DNA of 64,000 bases from Entomomonas sp945283395 (GTDB taxonomy: Bacteria > Pseudomonadota > Gammaproteobacteria > Pseudomonadales > Pseudomonadaceae): contig CAMLLC010000001.1 in the NCBI GenBank assembly GCA_946480835.1, positions 310,001 to 374,000 on the forward strand. Reading direction: 5' to 3'. The notes beneath the pieces were generated by a model. The model was not told the DNA's origin and ran no database searches. It saw only the letters and a list, made by a program, of their open reading frames with translations. The stretch's first letter is position 1; every line of letters starts with the position of its first letter. This document shows positions 1 through 8,340 of the stretch, piece after piece. The position numbers were made by a program, and so were the translations under genes.

Positions 1-321
1 ATTTTAGCTGATGCCATTACCGAACCATGCTCAACAACTTTTACTGCTATCCCAGGTTATTCTGCCGCAGACAACATAAATACTGACAATTTAACAGAAC
101 AACCTTCGCCAGCTAATACACCGCTAAATCATTATTATCAAACCTTAATGCGCGCAGCTTCTGCAGGTAATATTAAGAAACTTAACGCATGGCTACAAGA
201 AAATAATGAGCTTTCAGTAGTATCTTCGTTATTAGCAAACTATTTGTTAGATTACTGGCAAACTTATCACCCTGCTCTAGCTAAAGAATGCTTCGATGTT
301 CTAAGTGATTTTTCATCTTAA
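1..321 (+). CDS. C-terminal end of an unrecognised protein (5' truncated)
   Basis: Frame 1 is open from the first base to a TAA at 319-321, giving the last 106 residues of a protein whose start lies outside the window. The tail is hydrophilic and mostly helical, with a segment resembling small helical repeats (LMRAASAGNIKKLNAWL) and no membrane span. The next gene overlaps its end by 17 bases if the GTG at 305 is used, which suggests a two-gene operon. I do not recognise the family and assign no function. Confidence 0.6.
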   Translation: MLADAITEPCSTTFTAIPGYSAADNINTDNLTEQPSPANTPLNHYYQTLMRAASAGNIKKLNAWLQENNELSVVSSLLANYLLDYWQTYHPALAKECFDVLSDFSS

Positions 322-1621
322 CAGCATTGCGCAGCAAATGACGATTGACTTAACTCTATTACGGAGCTCGCTAGATGCTATTTGGAGTGCTCAACAACAA
401 GCTAGTAATGATTCATTATTGACCAACATTAGATCATCACACCACCTTCAAAAGGTTAGCAATTCTTTTGAGATAGAAGAGTTCTATCAAAAATGTCTGA
501 TCGTAGCGCAACAAAACCATCCAGAACAATTTCATTTATGGTTACAATCGCAACAGCAATTTTGGTCATTTGATAGCAAACAACAAATAGGCCAAACACT
601 ATTAGCTAATCTCCAACAAAAGCAAGTTCCATTAAGTGCAGCAAGCTTTGCTGTTATTTTAGATTTTTTTAGCCTTAACGATATCCTAGCTAATAACGAT
701 ATAACCGATACCCAAGATCTACAACAGCACTTAAATACCCTATGGTTATTTAGCGATCAGCGCATAGCTGCACTAACAGCTCAATATAATTTAGCTGACC
801 AAAATTGTGCTAATTACTCATCGCAAGAATCTTATGCTGACTGGCAAATGTTTGAGCAAATGAAAAAACCTTTTTCATGGTTACAAGCTATTAGAACTAG
901 TTTTCCACTGTATCGCTCCAAGAATTGGAATCAACGTTTAGTTGCCTTGCTAGAGAGCAATAATAATCACATACCCACTAGTATTAACAAAGAGCAACTC
1001 AGCTATTGGCTTGCTTTCTCGCAAAAGAGAATACTCCATGCTCCAAAACTGTTAGTATGGACTATTAATATATTATTTCTAAATCTATTCTGCTTGTTTG
1101 CCTTATTGTTTTACCATTATATAACTGAGAGAAAAACTGAGCTAGAAATCTTAGCCCTCTCTTTTGAAGTTTGGTTTTTCATTTTGATTCCAACAATTAT
1201 TTGTTTAGCAATACTTTGGTCTCTGCTCTGGCTAAAATACTCTTATCAGCAAATAACTCATTATTATTGGCGTGTGTTCAATAAAATATGGATACCTCTG
1301 TTAATTATGATTTGTTACGCGGCTCCATTAACACCTCAAATTCGACTCTTATTTGCGTTCTGTATTCTGGTTAGTATTTTAATTTTCTATGATAAAGCCG
1401 TTCCAAAACCACTATTACTACTCTTTACCCCAGTAGGTTTATATCTATTAAATGGTTTGGAAAATGCTTTTAAACCTTTCCGATCTTTGAAAATCTCAGC
1501 ATTAACTAAATTTACTATTTTTGTAGCTATTTGTTGCATGTTTGTAGCGGCTCTTTATGTCTTTCCAGAACAACTTAAAGTTATCTATTTAGTGCTATAC
1601 AAATTATTATTGTTCTTGTGA
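305..1621 (+). CDS. Hypothetical protein with a soluble N-terminal half and a multispan membrane C-terminus
   Basis: This is a 438-residue ORF from a GTG at 305. An ATG at 338 is an equally plausible start, and neither has a clear ribosome binding site. Roughly residues 1-245 are soluble, glutamine-rich and helical. From about residue 250 come five to six hydrophobic segments, starting near LLVWTINILFLNLFCLFALL and ending in a hydrophobic C-terminus. The overlap with the preceding partial gene suggests co-transcription. The two-part layout (cytosolic helical domain plus membrane domain) is visible, but no catalytic motif or known family is recognisable. It is followed by an ordinary 130-base spacer and purL. 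Confidence 0.7.
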   Translation: MIFHLNSIAQQMTIDLTLLRSSLDAIWSAQQQASNDSLLTNIRSSHHLQKVSNSFEIEEFYQKCLIVAQQNHPEQFHLWLQSQQQFWSFDSKQQIGQTLLANLQQKQVPLSAASFAVILDFFSLNDILANNDITDTQDLQQHLNTLWLFSDQRIAALTAQYNLADQNCANYSSQESYADWQMFEQMKKPFSWLQAIRTSFPLYRSKNWNQRLVALLESNNNHIPTSINKEQLSYWLAFSQKRILHAPKLLVWTINILFLNLFCLFALLFYHYITERKTELEILALSFEVWFFILIPTIICLAILWSLLWLKYSYQQITHYYWRVFNKIWIPLLIMICYAAPLTPQIRLLFAFCILVSILIFYDKAVPKPLLLLFTPVGLYLLNGLENAFKPFRSLKISALTKFTIFVAICCMFVAALYVFPEQLKVIYLVLYKLLLFL

Positions 1622-1757
1622 TAATTTTTGGCTATCAGCTTACTAAGTAAAACCAAAATGGGTTATAGACCATCAATAATACTGACTTGTTTTGCCCATC
1701 ATGCTCCTTTTAAGTTAAAATCATCTTTTAAAACTCTTATCCTAAAGGTTTATGACA

Positions 1758-4700
1758 ATGCTGATTCTGCGTGGTACTCCTGCTCTTTCGTCATTCCGAT
1801 ATGAAAAATTACTTAATCGACTGCAAGCAGCTAACTCCAAGATAACTGCTCTTTATGCTGAGTTTATCCATTTTATAGACACCAACAGCGAGCTCAGCGC
1901 AGAACATCACACTATCTTAACTAAACTATTAACGTATGGCCCAGCAACCGTACCAGAGGAACCCAAAGGGCAGCTTTTGTTAGTCACCCCTCGCTTTGGT
2001 ACTATTTCACCTTGGTCTAGTAAAGCTACTGACATCGCCCACAACTGCGGTTTAACCGCCATAATTAGAATAGAAAGAGGAATCGCTTATTATCTAGAGG
2101 GCGAACTAACTGCTGCTGAACTAACAGATCTTGAAAAAATCCTCCATGATCGAATGACACAACAAATACTTTCAAGTACGGCACAGGCAGTAGACCTGTT
2201 TAATCATGCCACACCTCAGCCACTTAAGACTATTGATGTGTTAGCTAACGGTAGAGAAGCATTAGTAATAGCTAATAAGCAACTAGGTTTAGCCCTTGCT
2301 GAAGATGAAATAGACTATCTCTTGACGGCTTTTACCGAGCTTAAACGTAACCCTAATGATATTGAATTAATGATGTTTGCTCAAGCCAACTCAGAGCATT
2401 GTCGCCATAAAATATTCAATGCCAGCTGGGATATAGATGGCCATGAGCAGTCAAAAAGTTTATTTGGGATGATTAAAAATACTTATCAACTCCATTCTCA
2501 AGGCATATTATCTGCTTATAAGGATAATGCCTCGGTGATTGAAGGTTTCACAGCAGGCCGCTTTTATCCCGATCCTAATAACCATATCTATAGCAATAAC
2601 CAAGAACCGGTACATATATTAATGAAGGTTGAAACCCACAATCATCCCACGGCTATTGCTCCTTTTCCTGGTGCTGCAACTGGTTCTGGCGGAGAAATAA
2701 GAGATGAAGGTGCCACCGGTCGAGGAGCTAAACCTAAAGCAGGCTTAACCGGTTTCACTGTTTCTAATCTAAATATTCCAAATTTTATTCAACCTTGGGA
2801 ACAACCTTATGGTAAACCCGAGCGTATTGTAAATGCCCTAGATATTATGATAGAGGGTCCACTAGGAGCTGCTGCCTTCAATAATGAATTCGGCCGCCCT
2901 GCCTTAAATGGTTATTTTCGAAGTTTTGAACAAACTATTCAAACACCTCATGGAGCGGAAGTTAAAGGTTATCATAAGCCTATTATGCTGGCTGGAGGCT
3001 TAGGTAATATAAAAGCTGAACATATCCAAAAAGGTACCATTAGCATTGGAGCTAAACTTATAGTACTTGGTGGCCCTGCTATGCTGATTGGCTTAGGAGG
3101 TGGGGCTGCCTCCTCTATGGCTACTGGGGCAAGCTCCGCAGACTTAGACTTTGCCTCTGTACAAAGAGATAACCCAGAAATGGAACGTCGTTGCCAAGAA
3201 GTGATAGATCGTTGTTGGCAATTAGGCACAAGTAATCCTATTAAATTTATTCATGATGTGGGAGCTGGAGGGCTATCTAATGCTCTCCCAGAGCTGATAC
3301 ATGATGGTGAACGTGGCGGCCACTTTGAATTACGCCAAGTGCCCAATGCTGAACCCAATATGACACCTTTAGAGATTTGGTGTAACGAGTCTCAAGAGCG
3401 TTATGTGTTAGCAGTAGACAATGCCGATTTTGAACGATTTAAAGCCATTTGTGACAGAGAACGCTGCCCATTTGCAGTAGTAGGTGAGGCTACAGCAGAT
3501 GAACACTTAACAGTCACCGACAGCTATTTCAATAATAAACCCGTTGATATGCCATTACATGTGTTATTAGGCAAACCTCCTAAAATGCATCGTAGTGCCC
3601 AAACTGAAACTATCACAGGCGATGTTATTAACTTAGCCAATCTAGATCTAACTGAAGCTATTAACAGAGTACTATATCACCCGACTGTAGCTAGTAAAAA
3701 CTTTCTTATTACCATAGGAGACCGCACTATCACCGGCCTAGTGGCTAGAGATCAAATGGTAGGCCCATGGCAAATACCCGTAGCAGATTGTGCAGTAACA
3801 GCAACTAGCTTTGATGGTTATACCGGTGAGGCAATGGCCATGGGGGAACGTACCCCGATGGCTCTGCTAGATGCACCAGCCTCTGGCCGTATGGCAGTAG
3901 CAGAAAGTATTACCAATATAGCAGCAGCACGTATTGCAAAACTATCTGATATACGTTTATCAGCTAATTGGATGGCAGCTGCTGGCCACCCAGGAGAAGA
4001 TGCCCGGCTTTACGAAACGGTAAAAGCGGTAGCTATGGAGTTATGTCCTAAATTAGGTATCACTATTCCCGTGGGGAAAGACTCCATGTCTATGAAAACC
4101 TGCTGGACTGATCAGCATGAAACGAAAAGTGTTACTTCACCACTATCACTTATCATCTCTGCTTTTGCACCAGTACAAGATATTAGGCACACGCTCACCC
4201 CACAACTAGAGTTAAACAAAGGAACTACAGATCTTATATTAATTGATTTAGGTTTCGGTAAAAATCGTCTCGGCACTTCCATTTTAGCCCAAGTTTATAG
4301 TCAATTAGGCCAACAAACACCTGACCTAGATGACCCAGCAACGCTAACGGCTTTTTTTACTGTTATCCAAGCTCTTAATGCTGATAATAAGCTGTTGGCA
4401 TATCATGATAGATCAGATGGAGGTTTGCTAGCTACCTTATTAGAAATGGCTTTTGCTGGCCATTGTGGCCTCAATATTAACTTTGACCCGTTAGCTGATA
4501 ATAAAGCAACACTCATTAGCACGCTATTTAACGAAGAACTAGGAGCGGTTATCCAAGTTCATCGTAAAGATACAGCAGAAGTGCTTAGCCAATTTAGCCT
4601 AGCAGGTTTGGCTAATGCAGTTACCGTCATAGGACAACCTAGCCAATTACCTACCATCAACTTTTTATTGGATGGCCAAATAGTTTTCGCTAGCAATAGA

Positions 4701-5654
4701 GCGCATCTCCAACAAGTATGGTCGACAACTAGCTATCAGATTCAGAAACTAAGAAATAACATAGTTTGTGCTGAACAAGAGTTTGCCGTCATTGCGGATG
4801 ATAACAATCCTGGTTTACAAGTCACCCTTCCTTATGATGCTAGCCATAATATAGCTGCTCCGTTAATTAATAAAGGAGTCCGCCCTAAGGTAGCAATCCT
4901 TAGAGAGCAAGGGGTTAATGGCCAAGTTGAAATGGCTGCAGCTTTTGATAGAGCAGGTTTCACCCCAGTCGATGTACATATGAGCGATATTCTTAGCCAA
5001 CGAGTAGATTTAGCTGATTATAAAGGGCTTATCGCCTGTGGTGGCTTCTCTTATGGCGATGTTCTCGGTGCTGGCGAGGGCTGGGCAAAATCTATTCTTT
5101 TCAATAAGCTAGCCAGAGAAGCCTTTGCTGCTTTCTTTAGACGCTTAGATAGTTTCGCACTGGGCGTATGTAATGGTTGCCAAATGCTTTCTAACTTACA
5201 TGAATTAATCCCCGGTACAGCAGCTTGGCCACGTTTCATACGTAACCAATCAGAACAGTTTGAAGCACGCGTGGCTATGGTAGAAGTACAAAAATCGCCT
5301 TCTATCTTTTTAGAAGGAATGGCTGGTGCTAGAATGCCTATCGCTATTGCTCACGGCGAAGGTTATGCCAAATTTACTGATAAAAATGCCTTGCTTAAAA
5401 CTAATTCATCTGGTTTGGTAGCTTTACGTTACATAGATAACTACGGCAAAATCACAGAGCAATATCCTGCTAATCCTAATGGTTCACCTCTAGGTATTAC
5501 GGGTCTTTGTAATGCAGATGGACGGGTTACTATTATGATGCCTCATCCTGAGCGGGTATTTCGAACAGTGCAAAATTCTTGGTATCCTGATAAATCGTTA
5601 GAGGATGCTGCTTGGATACGTATGTTCCAAAATGTCAGACTTTGGGTAAACTAG
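1758..5654 (+). CDS. purL: Phosphoribosylformylglycinamidine synthase (FGAM synthase)
   Basis: PurL catalyses the fourth step of de novo purine synthesis, converting FGAR, ATP and glutamine to FGAM in the cytosol. The protein is about 1,298 residues, the full length of the large single-chain proteobacterial type. Visible landmarks are the N-terminal MLILRGTPALS block, the ATP-binding FGAM-synthase halves with GGEIRDEGATGRGAKPKAG and HDVGAGGLSNALPEL, and a C-terminal class I glutaminase domain with nucleophile Cys in GVCNGCQML and the His/Glu pair in PHPERVFR. Two ATGs lie two codons apart. The one at 1758 has an AAAGG element 9 bases upstream and reproduces the pseudomonad start, while the one at 1752 is too close to it. 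It is monocistronic and followed by a strong hairpin. Confidence 0.97.
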   Translation: MLILRGTPALSSFRYEKLLNRLQAANSKITALYAEFIHFIDTNSELSAEHHTILTKLLTYGPATVPEEPKGQLLLVTPRFGTISPWSSKATDIAHNCGLTAIIRIERGIAYYLEGELTAAELTDLEKILHDRMTQQILSSTAQAVDLFNHATPQPLKTIDVLANGREALVIANKQLGLALAEDEIDYLLTAFTELKRNPNDIELMMFAQANSEHCRHKIFNASWDIDGHEQSKSLFGMIKNTYQLHSQGILSAYKDNASVIEGFTAGRFYPDPNNHIYSNNQEPVHILMKVETHNHPTAIAPFPGAATGSGGEIRDEGATGRGAKPKAGLTGFTVSNLNIPNFIQPWEQPYGKPERIVNALDIMIEGPLGAAAFNNEFGRPALNGYFRSFEQTIQTPHGAEVKGYHKPIMLAGGLGNIKAEHIQKGTISIGAKLIVLGGPAMLIGLGGGAASSMATGASSADLDFASVQRDNPEMERRCQEVIDRCWQLGTSNPIKFIHDVGAGGLSNALPELIHDGERGGHFELRQVPNAEPNMTPLEIWCNESQERYVLAVDNADFERFKAICDRERCPFAVVGEATADEHLTVTDSYFNNKPVDMPLHVLLGKPPKMHRSAQTETITGDVINLANLDLTEAINRVLYHPTVASKNFLITIGDRTITGLVARDQMVGPWQIPVADCAVTATSFDGYTGEAMAMGERTPMALLDAPASGRMAVAESITNIAAARIAKLSDIRLSANWMAAAGHPGEDARLYETVKAVAMELCPKLGITIPVGKDSMSMKTCWTDQHETKSVTSPLSLIISAFAPVQDIRHTLTPQLELNKGTTDLILIDLGFGKNRLGTSILAQVYSQLGQQTPDLDDPATLTAFFTVIQALNADNKLLAYHDRSDGGLLATLLEMAFAGHCGLNINFDPLADNKATLISTLFNEELGAVIQVHRKDTAEVLSQFSLAGLANAVTVIGQPSQLPTINFLLDGQIVFASNRAHLQQVWSTTSYQIQKLRNNIVCAEQEFAVIADDNNPGLQVTLPYDASHNIAAPLINKGVRPKVAILREQGVNGQVEMAAAFDRAGFTPVDVHMSDILSQRVDLADYKGLIACGGFSYGDVLGAGEGWAKSILFNKLAREAFAAFFRRLDSFALGVCNGCQMLSNLHELIPGTAAWPRFIRNQSEQFEARVAMVEVQKSPSIFLEGMAGARMPIAIAHGEGYAKFTDKNALLKTNSSGLVALRYIDNYGKITEQYPANPNGSPLGITGLCNADGRVTIMMPHPERVFRTVQNSWYPDKSLEDAAWIRMFQNVRLWVN

Positions 5655-5661
5655 TAATCAT

Positions 5662-5700
5662 TAGCTTGATGCACCAGCAAAAGCTTGGTGCATCAAGCTA
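5662..5700 (+). terminator. Hairpin terminator after purL
   Basis: A perfect 15-bp inverted repeat (5662-5676 and 5686-5700, core TTGATGCACCA/TGGTGCATCAA) with a 9-base loop begins 8 bases after the purL stop. The following T-tract is weak, so it may act as a bidirectional or Rho-assisted end. Confidence 0.7.
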
Positions 5701-6520
5701 TTTAAGCATGTAAGTTCGTCCATCTTAACACTTTTTTTAGTTAGTAATTATTTGCTGTAACTTACAACATTTATGCACTTGCTAAATATCTTTCTCAACT
5801 AATTGACTAATGAGCTATTAGCTCGTTTTTTAACACAACATAGTACTTTTGATAATTCATTTTAACCCCTTCCATTACAAGTTAATGTACCAGGTTCTAA
5901 GCTAAATTTTTACAAGCTTTGCACTATCTGCCAAACCTATTATCAAGCCCCTTTGCCATTTAATTACTAACATTTTTCTACCATTCAATACATTAGGCTA
6001 ATTAGCCTCATAAGCCACCTTTACCAAAGCTATAACTAATGGGCAGCCATTTGCCCTATATAAAAATTTTGCGCTAAAAAGGGCCATTTAGAAGGCTTAA
6101 TAAATACCCTAGACTAATCAAAACTAACCATGGTTATTTTAAATTCGCTTACCTTATTAGCTAGGCTAGTTTTAGCTAAGTATTAACTATAGGAATAAAC
6201 ACAATAGCGTATTAAATAAAGTGAAATCCTCAGGCTAAGAATATGTGTACTTAATAATATAGCCTAAGAAATTTAAGATTAGGGTAGCAGCCATTAACAC
6301 ATTAAGATAGGAAGATATTTGCTGAAAAGTGAATAATTTTAATCATTAGGCTGTTTATAACATTTTTAGAAACTAATCATCTAACTTTATTATGGCTTTT
6401 GTCATGTTTTGATTAGCGTTACTTAGCACCCTACGGGGTGATATAAGACTAACTAGTTAGCTAGCTAAAATTAGTGTTCAAATAGTAGCAAGCAACCCTA
6501 ATAAATTCATAGGCAATAAA
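5701..6520. other. Gene-free AT-rich spacer between purL and tRNA-Ser
   Basis: No ORF with coding character was seen on either strand across about 820 bases. A short terminator-like element (GAGCT-ATT-AGCTC followed by six T) lies at 5811-5831, and a small hairpin (CACCC-TAC-GGGGTG) lies near 6427-6440. The rest is low-complexity AT-rich sequence, consistent with eroded former coding DNA. Confidence 0.5.
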
Positions 6521-6545
6521 AAACCTCTTACTAATCAAGAGGTTT
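6521..6545 (-). terminator. Rho-independent terminator of tRNA-Ser
   Basis: On the minus strand a 9-bp perfect stem (AAACCTCTT/AAGAGGTTT) with a 7-base loop runs directly into a T-tract, 12 bases past the 3' end of the tRNA. This is the classic intrinsic terminator layout. Confidence 0.85.
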
Positions 6546-6554
6546 AATAATTGC

Positions 6555-6647
<93 letters not shown>

Positions 6648-6692
6648 GTTACTGGGGGCGTATCCTACATACTTTTTGTCCATTTGAAAAGC

Positions 6693-6718
6693 AAAATTTT
6701 CATTTTTTTGAAAATTTT
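6693..6718 (-). terminator. A/T-rich hairpin after csrA
   Basis: A perfect 9-bp stem (AAAATTTTC/GAAAATTTT) with an 8-base A/T loop starts 2 bases beyond the csrA stop on the minus strand. The stem is weak because it is nearly all A:T, so it may attenuate rather than fully stop transcription into the tRNA. Confidence 0.5.
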
Positions 6719-6719
6719 A

Positions 6720-6908
6720 CTATTCAGACTTAATCCCCTGATTTTTTTCCTTTTGTATTCGCTGGTAAATTTCTTCACGATGTACAGCTACCTCTTTTGG
6801 AGCACTGACACCAATACGAACTTGGTTACCTTTAACACCTAAAACAGTGATGTTTACATCATCACCAACCATTAAAGCTTCCCCAACCTTACGGGTTAGA
6901 ATTAACAT
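6720..6908 (-). CDS. csrA: Carbon storage regulator CsrA/RsmA
   Basis: This 62-residue RNA-binding global regulator forms a dimer that binds GGA motifs in mRNA leaders and controls translation and stability. The sequence starts MLILTRKVGEAL, with the conserved Arg-44 region RIGVSAPKEVAVHREEIY, so it is a canonical family member of normal length. The start is supported by a strong GAGGAG 8 bases upstream. It follows lysC and alaS on the same strand, the standard gammaproteobacterial order. The 163-base gap after lysC probably holds its own promoter. Confidence 0.97.
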   Translation of the reverse strand: MLILTRKVGEALMVGDDVNITVLGVKGNQVRIGVSAPKEVAVHREEIYQRIQKEKNQGIKSE

Positions 6909-7071
6909 TCCCTATCTCCTCACAAGTACTTCTAGGACGCAAACCTAATTAAAAAAAATTTCGACAAGCAAAAATACCAAGACTTTGCCTTATAAAACAA
7001 TATAAAAATACACCATTATAATATAGGCATAAAATTTTAAAAAAAGTACACTTTTGTTTCAAAACATTTAA

Positions 7072-8307
7072 CTAACCTAATGTTTTGTCTGGGACATCTA
7101 GCTCAAACGCCTTATGTAACGACCTGACTGCTAACTCCAGATATTTCTCTTCAATCAATACAGAAATTTTAATTTCTGAAGTTGATATCATAAGAATATT
7201 GATACCTTCCTTAGCAAGAACTCCAAACATACGGCTAGCGACCCCTGCATGCGACCTCATACCAACCCCAACAAGAGATACTTTAGCAATATCAAGATTA
7301 CCTGATACTTCTTTTGCCGAAATTTTCGAGGCTGTCTCTTTTAAGATATCAAAGGCCATTTGATAATCACTACGAGACACCGTAAAAGTGAAATCTGTGG
7401 TTTTATCTTGAGATATGTTTTGTATAATCATATCTACTTCAATATTGGCATTACTAATAGGACCAAGAATATTTGATGCCACCCCTGGAGTATCTGGCAC
7501 TCCCCTAATGGTCAACTTAGCTTCATCTCTACTAAAAGCAATACCTGAAATAATAGGTTGTTCCATAGAAACCTCTTCATCTATAGTAATAAGGGTGCCA
7601 GGGCCTTCTTTGAAGCTATGGAGTACCCGTAGTGGTACATTATACTTACCAGCAAACTCTACCGAACGAATTTGCAATACTTTAGAACCCAAACTGGCCA
7701 TTTCTAACATTTCTTCAAAGGTAATTTTATCTAAACGACGGGCTTTAGGTTCAACACGTGGATCTGTAGTATAAACCCCATCTACATCAGTATAAATTTG
7801 ACATTCATCTGCCTTTAAAGCAGCAGCTAATGCTACTCCGGTTGTATCCGAACCCCCTCGGCCAAGGGTAGTGATATTGCCTTCTTCATCAATACCTTGA
7901 AAACCAGCAACAATAACAACACTATTGGCTTTTAAATCGGCTCTAATACGTTGATCATCTATATGTAAAATACGTGCCTTAGTATGAGCACTATCAGTCA
8001 CAATACGAACCTGTCCGCCGGTGTAAGACCGTGCAGCTACACCTAGATCATTTAGCGCAATGGCAAGCAAAGCAATGGTCACTTGCTCGCCAGTAGAGAC
8101 CATTACATCCAGCTCTCTTAAATTTGGTTTAGCACTCATTTGTTTTGCTAGACCTAATAATCTATTGGTTTCTCCACTCATAGCAGAGACCACAATCACT
8201 AAATCATGACCCGCTTCTTTAAAGGTTTTGATCTTTTTTGCAATCTGTTGAATACGCTCAATCGATCCTACCGAAGTACCACCAAATTTTTGTACAATTA
8301 ACGCCAT
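7072..8307 (-). CDS. lysC: Aspartate kinase
   Basis: This enzyme phosphorylates aspartate, the committed step to lysine, methionine and threonine. The 411-residue protein has the N-terminal kinase motif KFGGTSVG, the nucleotide and substrate loop TLGRGGSDTTGVALAAAL, and two C-terminal ACT domains from about residue 265 (TPGVASNILGPISNANIEVDM and VGVGMRSHAGVASRMFGVL). These give feedback inhibition by end-product amino acids. Length matches the monofunctional pseudomonad type, with no homoserine dehydrogenase fused. It starts 33 bases after alaS on the same strand, so the two are probably co-transcribed, and it precedes csrA. Confidence 0.96.
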   Translation of the reverse strand: MALIVQKFGGTSVGSIERIQQIAKKIKTFKEAGHDLVIVVSAMSGETNRLLGLAKQMSAKPNLRELDVMVSTGEQVTIALLAIALNDLGVAARSYTGGQVRIVTDSAHTKARILHIDDQRIRADLKANSVVIVAGFQGIDEEGNITTLGRGGSDTTGVALAAALKADECQIYTDVDGVYTTDPRVEPKARRLDKITFEEMLEMASLGSKVLQIRSVEFAGKYNVPLRVLHSFKEGPGTLITIDEEVSMEQPIISGIAFSRDEAKLTIRGVPDTPGVASNILGPISNANIEVDMIIQNISQDKTTDFTFTVSRSDYQMAFDILKETASKISAKEVSGNLDIAKVSLVGVGMRSHAGVASRMFGVLAKEGINILMISTSEIKISVLIEEKYLELAVRSLHKAFELDVPDKTLG

Positions 8308-8340
8308 GATATTAAATGCCTACGATCATATATTATATAA